Virus record (IMG/VR): IMGVR_UViG_3300020220_000101
Span: 1-44,402 of that record
Reading direction: 5' to 3' (one strand)
Length of the DNA stretch: 44,402 nucleotides
From: a virus
In this document: piece by piece, positions 9,613 to 18,900 of the stretch
Position numbering within the stretch: position 1 is the first letter of the stretch
Layout of the letters: each line of letters starts with the position of its first letter
Translations under genes and position numbers: made by a program
Notes under the pieces: generated by a model
What the model saw: only the letters and a program-made list of their open reading frames with translations
Told to the model about the DNA's origin: nothing
Database searches by the model: none

Positions 9613-11148
9613 TTAGAATTCGACTACAATTTTGATATCTTCGATCTGGTCACCAGCACGTGAGATTGACCTTCTATTATCTATATAGATTACATCACCA
9701 GAGTTCTTATCGATCTCTGGTTTTGCATATCCATTGGTAAATCTCATTCCTAGATCATATTCTGTATTATTAATAGATCTTGTGGATGAGTTTGGAATAA
9801 TTGGAAAGTTAACATCTGGTTCTGCAGAAGTTCCAGATGATGCTCCAATTACTGGATTACCACCTTCAAACTCCGATAATGATCCAGTAATTTCTGGAAA
9901 GATACCATCAATTCTATTTTGATAGTATTTTAATACTTTAGTTGTAGAGTTCCAAGAAATGACTCTACCTCTAGCAGTAATTTGTTGTCCACCAATAGTT
10001 CTTGTTTGAGAGATGATCTCATCAGTTTGATATGATCCAGTAAATGTTGGTGGGAAAATAACAGCATATGTTCCAGATAATGTTAATTCAGACGCAAGTT
10101 CTGTAGTGCCAAAACGATTTGGATTAATAATAAGACCGATTCTTCGATAATCATTATCTGTTGGGAAGTCACCAGATCCTTCTGCATAAGAAAACTTGGT
10201 ATTAATCATGACTCTATATCCACCCAATTCAAATGATGGATCTGAACCATGACCTCCTTTTGGGGGAATAATCACATCGAGAAGACCACCAGTACCAGTA
10301 CCAGCTCCAATACCATTGATTTCATCAACAATGATTTGTCCGAAAGAATATTCAGATCCACCAGAGGTTACGGTTGATGAAACAATCTTACCACCATCTA
10401 CAACGATAGAAACTCTTCCTCCTGAACCATCTCCTTTAATGGGAACGTTTTCATAAGTACCATTGTTATAACCAGATCCCGAAGAGGAAATAATAACAGT
10501 ATCAATTTCACCTTCTGCTGCTTCTGACTGAACTGCAACATCACTTAGTACTGGCATATACTCATTTGAAAAGAATTTCAAAACAGAGCCAACGGGAATA
10601 GTATAAACATACTTCCATCTATATCCATCAGTAGTTGTAATTACAGATGTAGAAGTTCCAGTTGGTTCTACAGTTGATGGTTTTCCATTAGGGTCTGATG
10701 GTGAAGTACCATTAAAGATACACTTATATACTTGATACTGTGAGTTTACGACATAAAAGTCAGCATCATATAGTTTAGTAGCACCAGACGATGCTGTTTT
10801 AATGGAAGAATAATCATGACGATACATGTCATATGTGTATCCCAAACCACCTGTTGTTTGTTCTGGTGGAGTCCAGTCAATACGACGTATAACTTGAATA
10901 GTATCGTTTGCTAAAACTCTTTTTAGAGAAATTAGATCATCGTATACATCACTAAACTGTTGGAATGAGTCAATAGGATCTGGTGGGACATTCTCATTGT
11001 CCCACTCTTGTGGTCTTCCAATAAAAACATAAAGACGATCTCTATTTGTTCCTGCAACAATGTCCGAAGCAGTTTTATCTGGACCTTCTAAGGTTTTGAT
11101 AAATCTTTTTGCCGCAAAAACTCTAAATTGGTCGGTAAGTAATGCCAT
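9613..11148 (-). CDS. 8: Baseplate wedge protein gp8-like, enlarged
   Basis: A 511-aa protein starting MALLTDQFRVFAAKRFIKTL. The N-terminal third (FIGRPQEWDNENVPPDPIDS, then VIRRIDWTP and YDMYRHDYSS) matches my memory of cyanophage gp8, the subunit of the T4 baseplate wedge. T4 gp8 is 334 aa, so this one is about half again as long. The extra length is largely a central stretch near residues 215-305 made of the Gly-Ser-Gly-Tyr-type repeat (IISSSGSGYNNGTYENVPIK). The same repeat occurs in the giant gp7-position protein and two other neighbours. A TATAAATA late promoter lies 24 nt before the ATG. Position between gp6/giant and the DUF4815 gene supports the call; the assignment is by motif and order only. 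Confidence 0.7.
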   Translation of the reverse strand: MALLTDQFRVFAAKRFIKTLEGPDKTASDIVAGTNRDRLYVFIGRPQEWDNENVPPDPIDSFQQFSDVYDDLISLKRVLANDTIQVIRRIDWTPPEQTTGGLGYTYDMYRHDYSSIKTASSGATKLYDADFYVVNSQYQVYKCIFNGTSPSDPNGKPSTVEPTGTSTSVITTTDGYRWKYVYTIPVGSVLKFFSNEYMPVLSDVAVQSEAAEGEIDTVIISSSGSGYNNGTYENVPIKGDGSGGRVSIVVDGGKIVSSTVTSGGSEYSFGQIIVDEINGIGAGTGTGGLLDVIIPPKGGHGSDPSFELGGYRVMINTKFSYAEGSGDFPTDNDYRRIGLIINPNRFGTTELASELTLSGTYAVIFPPTFTGSYQTDEIISQTRTIGGQQITARGRVISWNSTTKVLKYYQNRIDGIFPEITGSLSEFEGGNPVIGASSGTSAEPDVNFPIIPNSSTRSINNTEYDLGMRFTNGYAKPEIDKNSGDVIYIDNRRSISRAGDQIEDIKIVVEF

Positions 11149-11171
11149 TTCAGTACTCGTTTTTCCTTAGT

Positions 11172-11179
11172 TATTTATA
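11172..11179 (-). promoter_or_regulatory. T4-type late promoter for gp8 and the DUF4815 gene
   Basis: A perfect TATAAATA on the minus strand in the 36-nt gap between the 717-aa gene and gp8. It would start transcription close to the gp8 ATG at 11148. Confidence 0.75.
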
Positions 11180-11184
11180 CTATA

Positions 11185-13338
11185 TTAATTACCTGTTTCG
11201 TCTCTCACTAAGGAGAAGTAAGATACAGAAGTAATCTTTCCATTTCCACCACCTGCACCCGTAATTGTCTCTCCAATTTGATACTCTGATGGTGGATTGG
11301 ATCCAAATTGTGGAGTTTTTACATATAGTAAATTAAAAGTTTCTAGGTATGTAGGATCGTCCTCAAGTTCTTGAGGTTCATTTTGCATTCTTACGACAAT
11401 TGCTCTTGTATTAGTACCAATAATTGATCCAACTGGATGTGATAATTCTAATGTCGTAGAGTTAATAATTCTTTTAATGACGGATCCTGGAGTAATTACA
11501 TCACCTGCCACTAACATACCTTCTTCAAGATCTACTGTATTTGCTACAACAATAATGTTTGATAACGAATTCATGGTGGCACTGGTTGACCATAAACCAT
11601 TAATTATTGTTCTATAGTAGATAATAGTACTTTGAATTGTACTAGTTGCTCCTGTTGCTATTGCACCAGAAATAAATGGGGTTGCTGCAAGTGGTTTTAC
11701 TCCTAGTTTAATTATACATGTATGTCTTTCACCATCAGTTAATCCTGTTACTTCAATAATAGATGGTTCTAATGGTGGCAATGAAGCATCTCTAACAATT
11801 TCTCCCGTAGTGAATAATGTTGTATTTGTGCCTCCTGTATTTTCTTCAATACCATATAATGTATCAGCTCTGCCACCATTTAAGTAAATTTGATCTTCAT
11901 ATGCAGTACCTTCATTGTAGATGTCAGCAAATCCATCACCACCAGGAAACAGTGTAGATGTTGAAGTAACTTCACCAAGATAAAAATCTTCAAATTTATA
12001 ATCTTGCAAAATAGATATGGTTGGTTGAGTTAGTATAATAATAAATTCTCCTATTGCCTCAATAGTTCTATGTGGAAATGTTGTTGCCGAACCAGATATA
12101 CCACCACTAAATGAAATAACATTTGATTTTTCATTTGCTCTGCCTGCATCAATGAATGCTAATTCATCAATTTCAAATTTAATGTACAAAGATTTTGTCT
12201 CTGGAACCCAATCATATACTTTAGCAATTTTATTAGATGCATTTGCATTAACTCTATTTACTCTATCTGTGACTTGGAATTTGTATTGCGAAATTCCAAA
12301 TGCATCATCAGCTCCATTATCTAATACAATTTTTTGATCATATCTGAAGTTAACACCTCTATTACATCCAGTAAGACTCGTTGGAGTTTTTCCAGTAAAG
12401 GATATAATTTCTTTGTTTAAGAAGATTGATCCAGATCCTGGTAATCCTCCAGTTGACTCTAAATGGATTACTGTATCGGAAGGTTCTACATCTTTAATCA
12501 ATCCGACAACATTTTTAACTACAGAATTATAAATCTGTCTATTTCTAATTTTTCTTGATAACTTAGTTTGTCTTGCAAATACAACCTCTGGTGCCGATGT
12601 ATATCTATCTCCTCCATTTATAATTTCAATATCTGAAATTTGTCCAAGGTCTGTAAATGCTTGTGCCTTTGCACCAGATCCTCCTCCACCAACTAATAAA
12701 ACTAGAGGATTTGTTTCATAGAACTCCCCAGGATTTTCAATGTAGATGCTAGATACTGTCCCAAATTCATTAATATTTACAACACCTTGAGCACCTGATC
12801 CACCACCTCCAGAAATAGAAACTAGTGTATTGGCATTCAGATATTCTCTCCCTGTGTTTATAATAGATAAACCAGTTATGAATCCAGTTACAGGACTTAG
12901 AGTAGCACCAGTTCCCCCTCCTCCTCTAATTTGAGCAAGTGTAGTGCCAAAATAACTATCACCCTGAGATGTCATTTGAATGTATTCAATCTCTCCTGTA
13001 TCAACACCATATTGATCTTTTTTTAAAAAAACTTTACCTATTGCACCAGATGGAGTTCCCTCTCCCAGTCCTGGAGGGTTAGTTCCTGTTATCTCAACTC
13101 TTAACGGATCATATCCATATCCACCATCAATAACTTGTACCTTTATAATTTCACCATTTTTAATAATTGGTCTAAGTTTTGCTTCTTGTGTTGGAACTCC
13201 TGCCCCAGTAATCCTTAATAGGGGAGGAGCATCCGATCTATATCCAGATCCACCAGAAAGAATCTCAACACTATCTACACCCAAGTATTGATTAAATATT
13301 GGTCTTATCTTAGCTCCAGATCCAGGTACAATTGCCAT
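11185..13338 (-). CDS. Virion structural protein with Gly-Ser-Gly-Tyr repeats
   Basis: A 717-aa protein. Residues about 20-265 are tandem 25-40 residue units with the core GGSGYRSDAPPLLRI, each ending in a GGGGSGA-x-A turn; five or six copies are visible. A unit near residues 285-340 (TVIHLESTGGLPGSGSIFLN, then EIISFTGKTPTSLTGCNRG) also occurs in the giant protein. The C-terminus carries a GETITGAGGGNGKITSV unit like those of the DUF4815 protein. No enzyme motif, signal peptide or membrane helix is seen. It lies between the subtilase and gp8 and has its own late promoter variant. I infer a fibre or baseplate-decorating protein; no T4 counterpart is recognised. Confidence 0.7.
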   Translation of the reverse strand: MAIVPGSGAKIRPIFNQYLGVDSVEILSGGSGYRSDAPPLLRITGAGVPTQEAKLRPIIKNGEIIKVQVIDGGYGYDPLRVEITGTNPPGLGEGTPSGAIGKVFLKKDQYGVDTGEIEYIQMTSQGDSYFGTTLAQIRGGGGTGATLSPVTGFITGLSIINTGREYLNANTLVSISGGGGSGAQGVVNINEFGTVSSIYIENPGEFYETNPLVLLVGGGGSGAKAQAFTDLGQISDIEIINGGDRYTSAPEVVFARQTKLSRKIRNRQIYNSVVKNVVGLIKDVEPSDTVIHLESTGGLPGSGSIFLNKEIISFTGKTPTSLTGCNRGVNFRYDQKIVLDNGADDAFGISQYKFQVTDRVNRVNANASNKIAKVYDWVPETKSLYIKFEIDELAFIDAGRANEKSNVISFSGGISGSATTFPHRTIEAIGEFIIILTQPTISILQDYKFEDFYLGEVTSTSTLFPGGDGFADIYNEGTAYEDQIYLNGGRADTLYGIEENTGGTNTTLFTTGEIVRDASLPPLEPSIIEVTGLTDGERHTCIIKLGVKPLAATPFISGAIATGATSTIQSTIIYYRTIINGLWSTSATMNSLSNIIVVANTVDLEEGMLVAGDVITPGSVIKRIINSTTLELSHPVGSIIGTNTRAIVVRMQNEPQELEDDPTYLETFNLLYVKTPQFGSNPPSEYQIGETITGAGGGNGKITSVSYFSLVRDETGN
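12560..13290 (-). repeat. Protein-level Gly-Ser-Gly-Tyr repeat array in the 717-aa gene
   Basis: Degenerate tandem repeats encoding GGSGYR/GGYGYD/GGDRYT cores spaced about 30-45 residues apart, alternating with GGGGSGA turns. The repeat is conserved in protein more than in DNA. Confidence 0.75.
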
Positions 13339-13360
13339 TTATATATTCTCTCTACTATGA

Positions 13361-13368
13361 TATTTATC
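13361..13368 (-). promoter_or_regulatory. Late promoter variant GATAAATA for the 717-aa gene
   Basis: The minus strand reads GATAAATA, overlapping the stop codon of the subtilase gene and 22 nt before the 717-aa gene ATG at 13338. One base differs from T4 consensus, as allowed in the cyanophage NATAAATA form. Confidence 0.55.
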
Positions 13369-15022
13369 TGATATATTTGATTTTTACTCTTGGAAATGTT
13401 TGACCTTCTGATCCCCTACCATTTTGATTTTTTCTGGGGTATACTTCCCCAGTCAATCCTCTAAACAATTTATAAAACAAATACCTATTATTTGAGTCTC
13501 CAAAACCAGTATACGGTGATTGGTTTGGTGTCGATCCAACGGTAATTTGATTTAATTTTGAAGTTTTGATTAATATATTTTTTATTTCATTTTGTTTAAT
13601 ATTTGGACAAGATTCCACAATCAACGCAGCAACACCAGCAACTTGTGGAGATGACATACTAGTTCCAGAAATTGATCCTAATTTATAACTAGAATTTCTT
13701 GGATCATTTACCAAATTAATTCCCCATTCAGAAGCAGCTCCAGTATCATATACTGCTGAAATGATATTTGAACCAGGTGCCCAAATGTCAATTCTTGATC
13801 CCCAATTACTAAAATTGGATTTATTTTCTCCTATTAAAGTGCCAACACTACCAACACAAATTACTCCATCTGCGGCTCCTGGGGATGAACCTCTAGAGTG
13901 ATACACCACACCAAAATTATTTGTTGAAACATAATTATTGTAATCTAGTCCTGTTGAAGGTTGCATATTCCAATATGAATTTCCTGCAGATGAGACTATA
14001 ATAACTCCATCTGCAATTGCATCCTGAATATCTGCATCTAACGCAGCATATCTTGCAGGTACTCTGTAAAGATAAGTACCACCAGGAACAGGAACTCCAT
14101 TTGCTTGTAAAGTGGTTGCTTTAACTGTAGTTGAGAATCCACTTAAACTAGTAGTAGTACCTCGATATGTAACAGAGGTTACCTGTGATAAGTCAATTTG
14201 ATTATAACTATATCCCCAACTATGATTAGTTACGGTAGGGTTTCTTGTTCCTGTTGCTGGATTAATTGGTTTAAACAAATGAAATGCTCTGAGATAATCA
14301 AATAAATATAATTCCCAATTTCCCCCAGGAGGAGCATTCCCACCATTATAACCAAATTCCATATTATAGATCTTTGAATCTCTTGCCCAACCCTGTGTAT
14401 TTCCTGCAACAGTTCCAGCCACATGAGTTCCATGATTGCTAGAAATATTACTATAACTATATGGTCCAGTATAGGGAAACTCTAAAAATTCATTGTATAA
14501 AAACCAGTTAATTTGATCGACTCTACTACCACCTGTTCCGTCTGGGTTTACTGCAAATTCTGGGTGAAGAGGATTTATATGAGAATCAACAATTACTACG
14601 TCAACGTTTTTACCTGATGCAGTTGTGTTTATTGTTCCTGTTTGTGATGGATATGGATATCCATCTGTTCCCCAACTAGGTATTTGAGATCCTCTTGCAC
14701 AACGAAGTAAACCCCAATTTTTTTCATTACTCCCTATTGTAGAACTTTTTTGAAATATTCCTGTTTGATTGTAATACGGTGTTACTACTAATCCCACTTC
14801 AGATGGTAATAGTTCAACAGCTAAAACTCTAGAATCATTTCTTAAAAGTTCTGCTTCTTCTTCTGTTAATAAGTAATGAGTGTTTCTAGAGATATTTCTT
14901 CTCATTGCACATTCAACTAATCTATTTGGAATAGTAATGGAACCTCCTTCGGTTTCCATGTCTTCATAGAATGCATCGAGATCTTGAAAATTTTGTAATG
15001 TTACTACGTATTCTTTCATCAT
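13364..15022 (-). CDS. Subtilisin-like serine protease (peptidase S8) in the structural operon
   Basis: A 552-aa protein with the full S8 set in order: Asp146 in VDVVIVDSH, His197 in NHGTHVAGTVAG, the oxyanion Asn347 in SSAGNS, and Ser454 in GTSMSSPQVAGVAAL. Residues about 1-90 (ending THYLLTEEEAELLRNDSRV) resemble an I9-type inhibitory propeptide, so the enzyme may mature by self-cleavage. There is no signal peptide, so it probably acts inside the infected cell or as a virion component. Its ATG overlaps the stop of the 295-aa fibre-like gene (ATGA), indicating coupled translation. A second Met follows directly, so the start may be 15019. All active-site residues are intact, so it should be active. 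Whether it processes virion proteins or attacks host surface proteins cannot be told. Confidence 0.9.
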   Translation of the reverse strand: MMKEYVVTLQNFQDLDAFYEDMETEGGSITIPNRLVECAMRRNISRNTHYLLTEEEAELLRNDSRVLAVELLPSEVGLVVTPYYNQTGIFQKSSTIGSNEKNWGLLRCARGSQIPSWGTDGYPYPSQTGTINTTASGKNVDVVIVDSHINPLHPEFAVNPDGTGGSRVDQINWFLYNEFLEFPYTGPYSYSNISSNHGTHVAGTVAGNTQGWARDSKIYNMEFGYNGGNAPPGGNWELYLFDYLRAFHLFKPINPATGTRNPTVTNHSWGYSYNQIDLSQVTSVTYRGTTTSLSGFSTTVKATTLQANGVPVPGGTYLYRVPARYAALDADIQDAIADGVIIVSSAGNSYWNMQPSTGLDYNNYVSTNNFGVVYHSRGSSPGAADGVICVGSVGTLIGENKSNFSNWGSRIDIWAPGSNIISAVYDTGAASEWGINLVNDPRNSSYKLGSISGTSMSSPQVAGVAALIVESCPNIKQNEIKNILIKTSKLNQITVGSTPNQSPYTGFGDSNNRYLFYKLFRGLTGEVYPRKNQNGRGSEGQTFPRVKIKYIR

Positions 15023-15906
15023 GCCTCTAGTTGCAATAGAGTGAGTGATACTGTAATTGTATTTGCGGACCCAGATTTATTAGTCACTTTCATGTAAATA
15101 TTTGATCCTGGTGTAGTATCGTTGTTAAATCCAAATACTGCAGGTGTCATTAGTTGTGTTTGTGGTCCAGTGGTGATAACTTCTGCAATTACACCAGCAC
15201 CGTTTGCAGGATCTTCGTCTTCTAATCTACTGTAGTCAGCAGCTCTGCTATTTGAATCAGTGTAGATAGTAACCCAGGCAGCAGTACTTGTTTGTACCTT
15301 TAACAGAGAGTATGACTTAAATCCAGTAACCTCAATATATCCAGATGCATTATTTCCAAGAACTATAGTATTTGCTGCTACAGTTGTTCTTGAAGACAGA
15401 CCAACTAATTGTTGACTTAATTCTGCATAATCTGCAATTCTTTTCCAAGCAGATCCATCAGAATAATATAATCTATTGGTTGTTGTTACCTTAGCAAGCA
15501 TACCTGCTTTGGTAGATGCAGTTGGCAGGTCGGGGATATCATTATAATTTGCCCAATTTAAATCCGCAGCATTTCCAGTTGTAGAAACAGTTGCTAGATT
15601 TGGTTTATTTAAGATTTGAGCAATCCCAGATGTAGCATTCCAGTTTGCATTAACTTGTGGTTGTGGAATAATAGGTAGGTTTGTTAACTCATTATATGAT
15701 AAAACTGATGATACAAACTGAGTACCATTTGATCTAAGAATTTTACCTGCTACTACATCATCAATATTAATTTGTAAATTAGTTCCTGTACCAAGAGATT
15801 GGTACAGTTCATCAACCATAGCATTTAATTTACTAGCACCAAATCGTATACTATCTCCAGTTCCGTCGTTTGGTGAAGTTCCAATATTTAAAGACTGCTT
15901 TGCCAT
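15019..15906 (-). CDS. Tail fibre/baseplate adaptor-like virion protein
   Basis: A 295-aa protein. The N-terminus (MAKQSLNIGTSPNDGTGDSI, then FGASKLNAMVDELYQSLG) is a motif I recall from N-termini of many T4-like cyanophage structural and fibre proteins. The middle has ILNKPNL and WANYNDIPDLP, the short LxNKPxL and DIPDLP units typical of fibre shafts. The last 110 residues look beta-rich, like a small distal domain. No enzyme or membrane motif is seen. AGGA precedes the ATG and a CATAAATA late promoter lies 24 nt upstream. The stop overlaps the protease start. A fibre or fibre-attachment role is inferred. Confidence 0.65.
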   Translation of the reverse strand: MAKQSLNIGTSPNDGTGDSIRFGASKLNAMVDELYQSLGTGTNLQINIDDVVAGKILRSNGTQFVSSVLSYNELTNLPIIPQPQVNANWNATSGIAQILNKPNLATVSTTGNAADLNWANYNDIPDLPTASTKAGMLAKVTTTNRLYYSDGSAWKRIADYAELSQQLVGLSSRTTVAANTIVLGNNASGYIEVTGFKSYSLLKVQTSTAAWVTIYTDSNSRAADYSRLEDEDPANGAGVIAEVITTGPQTQLMTPAVFGFNNDTTPGSNIYMKVTNKSGSANTITVSLTLLQLEA

Positions 15907-15929
15907 GATGGTTATTCTTTTTCCTTTAG

Positions 15930-15937
15930 TATTTATG
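15930..15937 (-). promoter_or_regulatory. Late promoter variant CATAAATA for the 295-aa gene and protease
   Basis: The minus strand reads CATAAATA, overlapping the stop codon of the giant gene and 24 nt before the ATG at 15906. It would let the genes after the 18-kb giant be transcribed independently of it. Confidence 0.6.
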
Positions 15938-18900
15938 TTTGGTCTAAAGTTAATTGGGTATTATCTATTGTTGCAGAAGTACTATCAAGAGTTGGATTAA
16001 ATCCAGTTGGTAAATCGGGAACAAGATTATCAACTAGAACTTCAGGATATACATATCCTGAACCAGAGTTTGCCACGACTACCTGATATACACCAACTCT
16101 TGCTAAGATTTGCCCATCAAAACCAGTTGGTGATAGGACGTTAACAGTTGGTCTTGTTATATATCCAGATCCAGGTGCAGTTACCAAAGCAGTATCAATT
16201 CTTCCTGGAGTAATGACTGCAGTTGCTTTACCATTTCTACCTTTAACAGATCCAGAGTATTCAAATGTTACAAGTGAATTAGATGATTCAATAACAGCAA
16301 CAGTACGATTTGAATCTTCACCATCAATGAAGATTTCATCTCCAATTTCAATCGGTGGAACAACAGTTGCTGCAACAACGTCTGCATCAGAACCAATATA
16401 TGAGAATGCTACGAATGAAGATCCAGCACGAGGAATTTCTGAGAATGTAATTCTTGAACCAATTAATTTAAATCCAACCCCAGGTTCCTGAAGAACACCA
16501 TTGATAGCAACAATAATATTATTTTCAGGCAGAATAATATTTGATTGAACACCTTGAGTAATTGTCAGTGAGTAGAATACTCCATTAAATTTAAGGTTGA
16601 ATGAACTTCTAAGTGAATCAAAGTCAAATGAGATATCATCTAACAGTCTTAGTTTACCAATATAATATGCATTAAACGTAGATCCCGCAGGTGGAGCTTC
16701 AGTGAACTGAATATTATCTGCAAAAATAGTATATGCATAGTCTGCTCCAGGTGGTTGTAGGATACCATTAACAAATACTAATAAGTGACCATCAGAATCT
16801 GGGAAGTATGGAGTTCCATTATTGTAAGTTAATTTGAATGATACTGTACTTCCATCAAAACCTCTTGCATATCTATTGACTCTTGCTACTACTTCAGTAG
16901 GATTAATATTGATTAATTTTAATCCACCATTTAATAGTAACTGTTGATTTGATAGGAAGGTTCCACTTACTTCAGTTAACCATAACTTAAAGTTTCCTCC
17001 ACTTTGCTCAATTCTAGTAATTTTGCCAGAAGGTGATGATGTGGTAGTATTGACTGTAAGAACCTGACCAAATATTTTTGGTTGAAGTGTTCCAGGTTGG
17101 AATACACCAACTACAGAACTTCCAGTGTTTACATCATTATCAAAATTGCTTGTTTTGTTGCCAATAAACATTGTACCAGTTACGGAATCATATGAAATGA
17201 CAGTTGCATATTGACCTGTAGGTAAGTTGTTAACAATAACATCTAGTTTATCACCTTGTAAGAAAGTGTCAGATGGATTTCCACCAGTAGTAACTGTACT
17301 TAAATTAAGTACTAGTTGAGTTACAGTAGATCCTCTTAGATATTCTCCAATTATAGGAGCATTAAATCCTACAGCATCAAAACAGGATAACAAGACTTCT
17401 GATTCAGATGCATATACAAACTCACTATATGAGAACCCACCTTGAAGTGTTTCTGTATCTAGTGTTAGTGTACCAGAAGTATTTCCGAGTATTGCTCCAG
17501 AATTGTAATTCCATTGATTAATTTTTGCAAAAGCAGCAGAATTTTCCGAATAAATTGGACTACCAGTTGAGAATGTTCCCATCATTGGTTTTAGCATCAT
17601 TTTATTAGATACTGTAGTAATAGTACCAGTAGCACCACTAGTATTTCCTGTTAATACATCACCAACTTGTATACCAGGAGAAATAGAAATTAGATCCAAA
17701 TAGGTACTACCATTAGTTTGATAAACGATAGCAGTATTATTTAATGCATCCTCAACAGTTTCCCCAGTAACAAATTTAGGAGGATTCTGCCCACCACCTA
17801 GTGTGATAGTATATCTATTGTATAATTTTCTAATTTGATATTTGTTGTATTGCAATGCTGAAATTTCTGCAACCGATGTTGAAGTTTCACCATATATAAA
17901 TGCTGATGGTTCGAATGAAATTGAGTACGGAATAGGAATTGTTCTAGTTGCATAAGTTTTTGATGGAACCTCTACCCCAGCATCTCTAGTAATACTAGTG
18001 ATGTTTGCAGGAGTATTAATTACAAGCTTGTAGATAGCAATTAATGTATCAATATAAGTTGAAGTATCACCAACAGCCAATGCTTGCTCACTATATCTTG
18101 GTTGGTTAGTAGTAGGTCCTAATGGATTTAATGTTTGAGTAACTGCTTTGTTTGCCCAGAATTTAATTCTATCCAAGTGGAATTTAAGATGGACTGGATT
18201 ATATCCACTGAAAGCAATAAAATTATAGAACGCATCTAACCAACTTAAGCATCTCGCATAAGATTTAGCATTGCCATTTGTAACAAGATCATACAACATG
18301 TCAGCAATTATATCAAAACCAAAACTAACTGTTCCAGGATATAGTGGATATGCTTGTTTAGTATCGTTATATGCTTCATTTGCAATATAACTTCTATTAA
18401 ACAACAAGAGTTTTGCAGCATTTCTTCTATTCTGTGAACTATACTGAGCAGATTCCTCAGAAATAATACCTAACAGTAAGTCAAATAGTGTTGAGATTGC
18501 AGAAGTTACATTTGCACAACCGTTTGGATTTTGATTAACTGGATCTCCAGTTATAGACAAGTTTCTATATGGTTGGACATTTGTATATAATGCAACATAT
18601 GCCCCTGATGGAGTGTTCGTAGAGTTTTTAGCATAAAGTAAATTGTTAACTGCCTTTTGAGCAATTGGTTTTGCCAACTCTAAAGATTTATGCATTGCTA
18701 ATAATTCATCTTCAACAAATAAAATATTAGTGTTAGTATCAAGGTATGTATTAAATGCATCCAGGGTTGCATTATTACCACCAGTAATAAGATCCGTCAT
18801 CATCGCAGGAATGAGATGATCTCTCAAATCCCGAATGCATTTCTGCGTATTTGGATTTGTAAATAGATCATAAACAACACCAGTTGGAACATATGTCCAT

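Noticed and set aside
12560-13290. CRISPR-like repeats
   Set aside because: The repeats are coding, degenerate in DNA and conserved as protein units; there are no constant repeats with unique spacers.
14301-14310. AATAAATA on the plus strand
   Set aside because: Inside the protease gene with no right-facing gene after it; expected by chance in AT-rich DNA.
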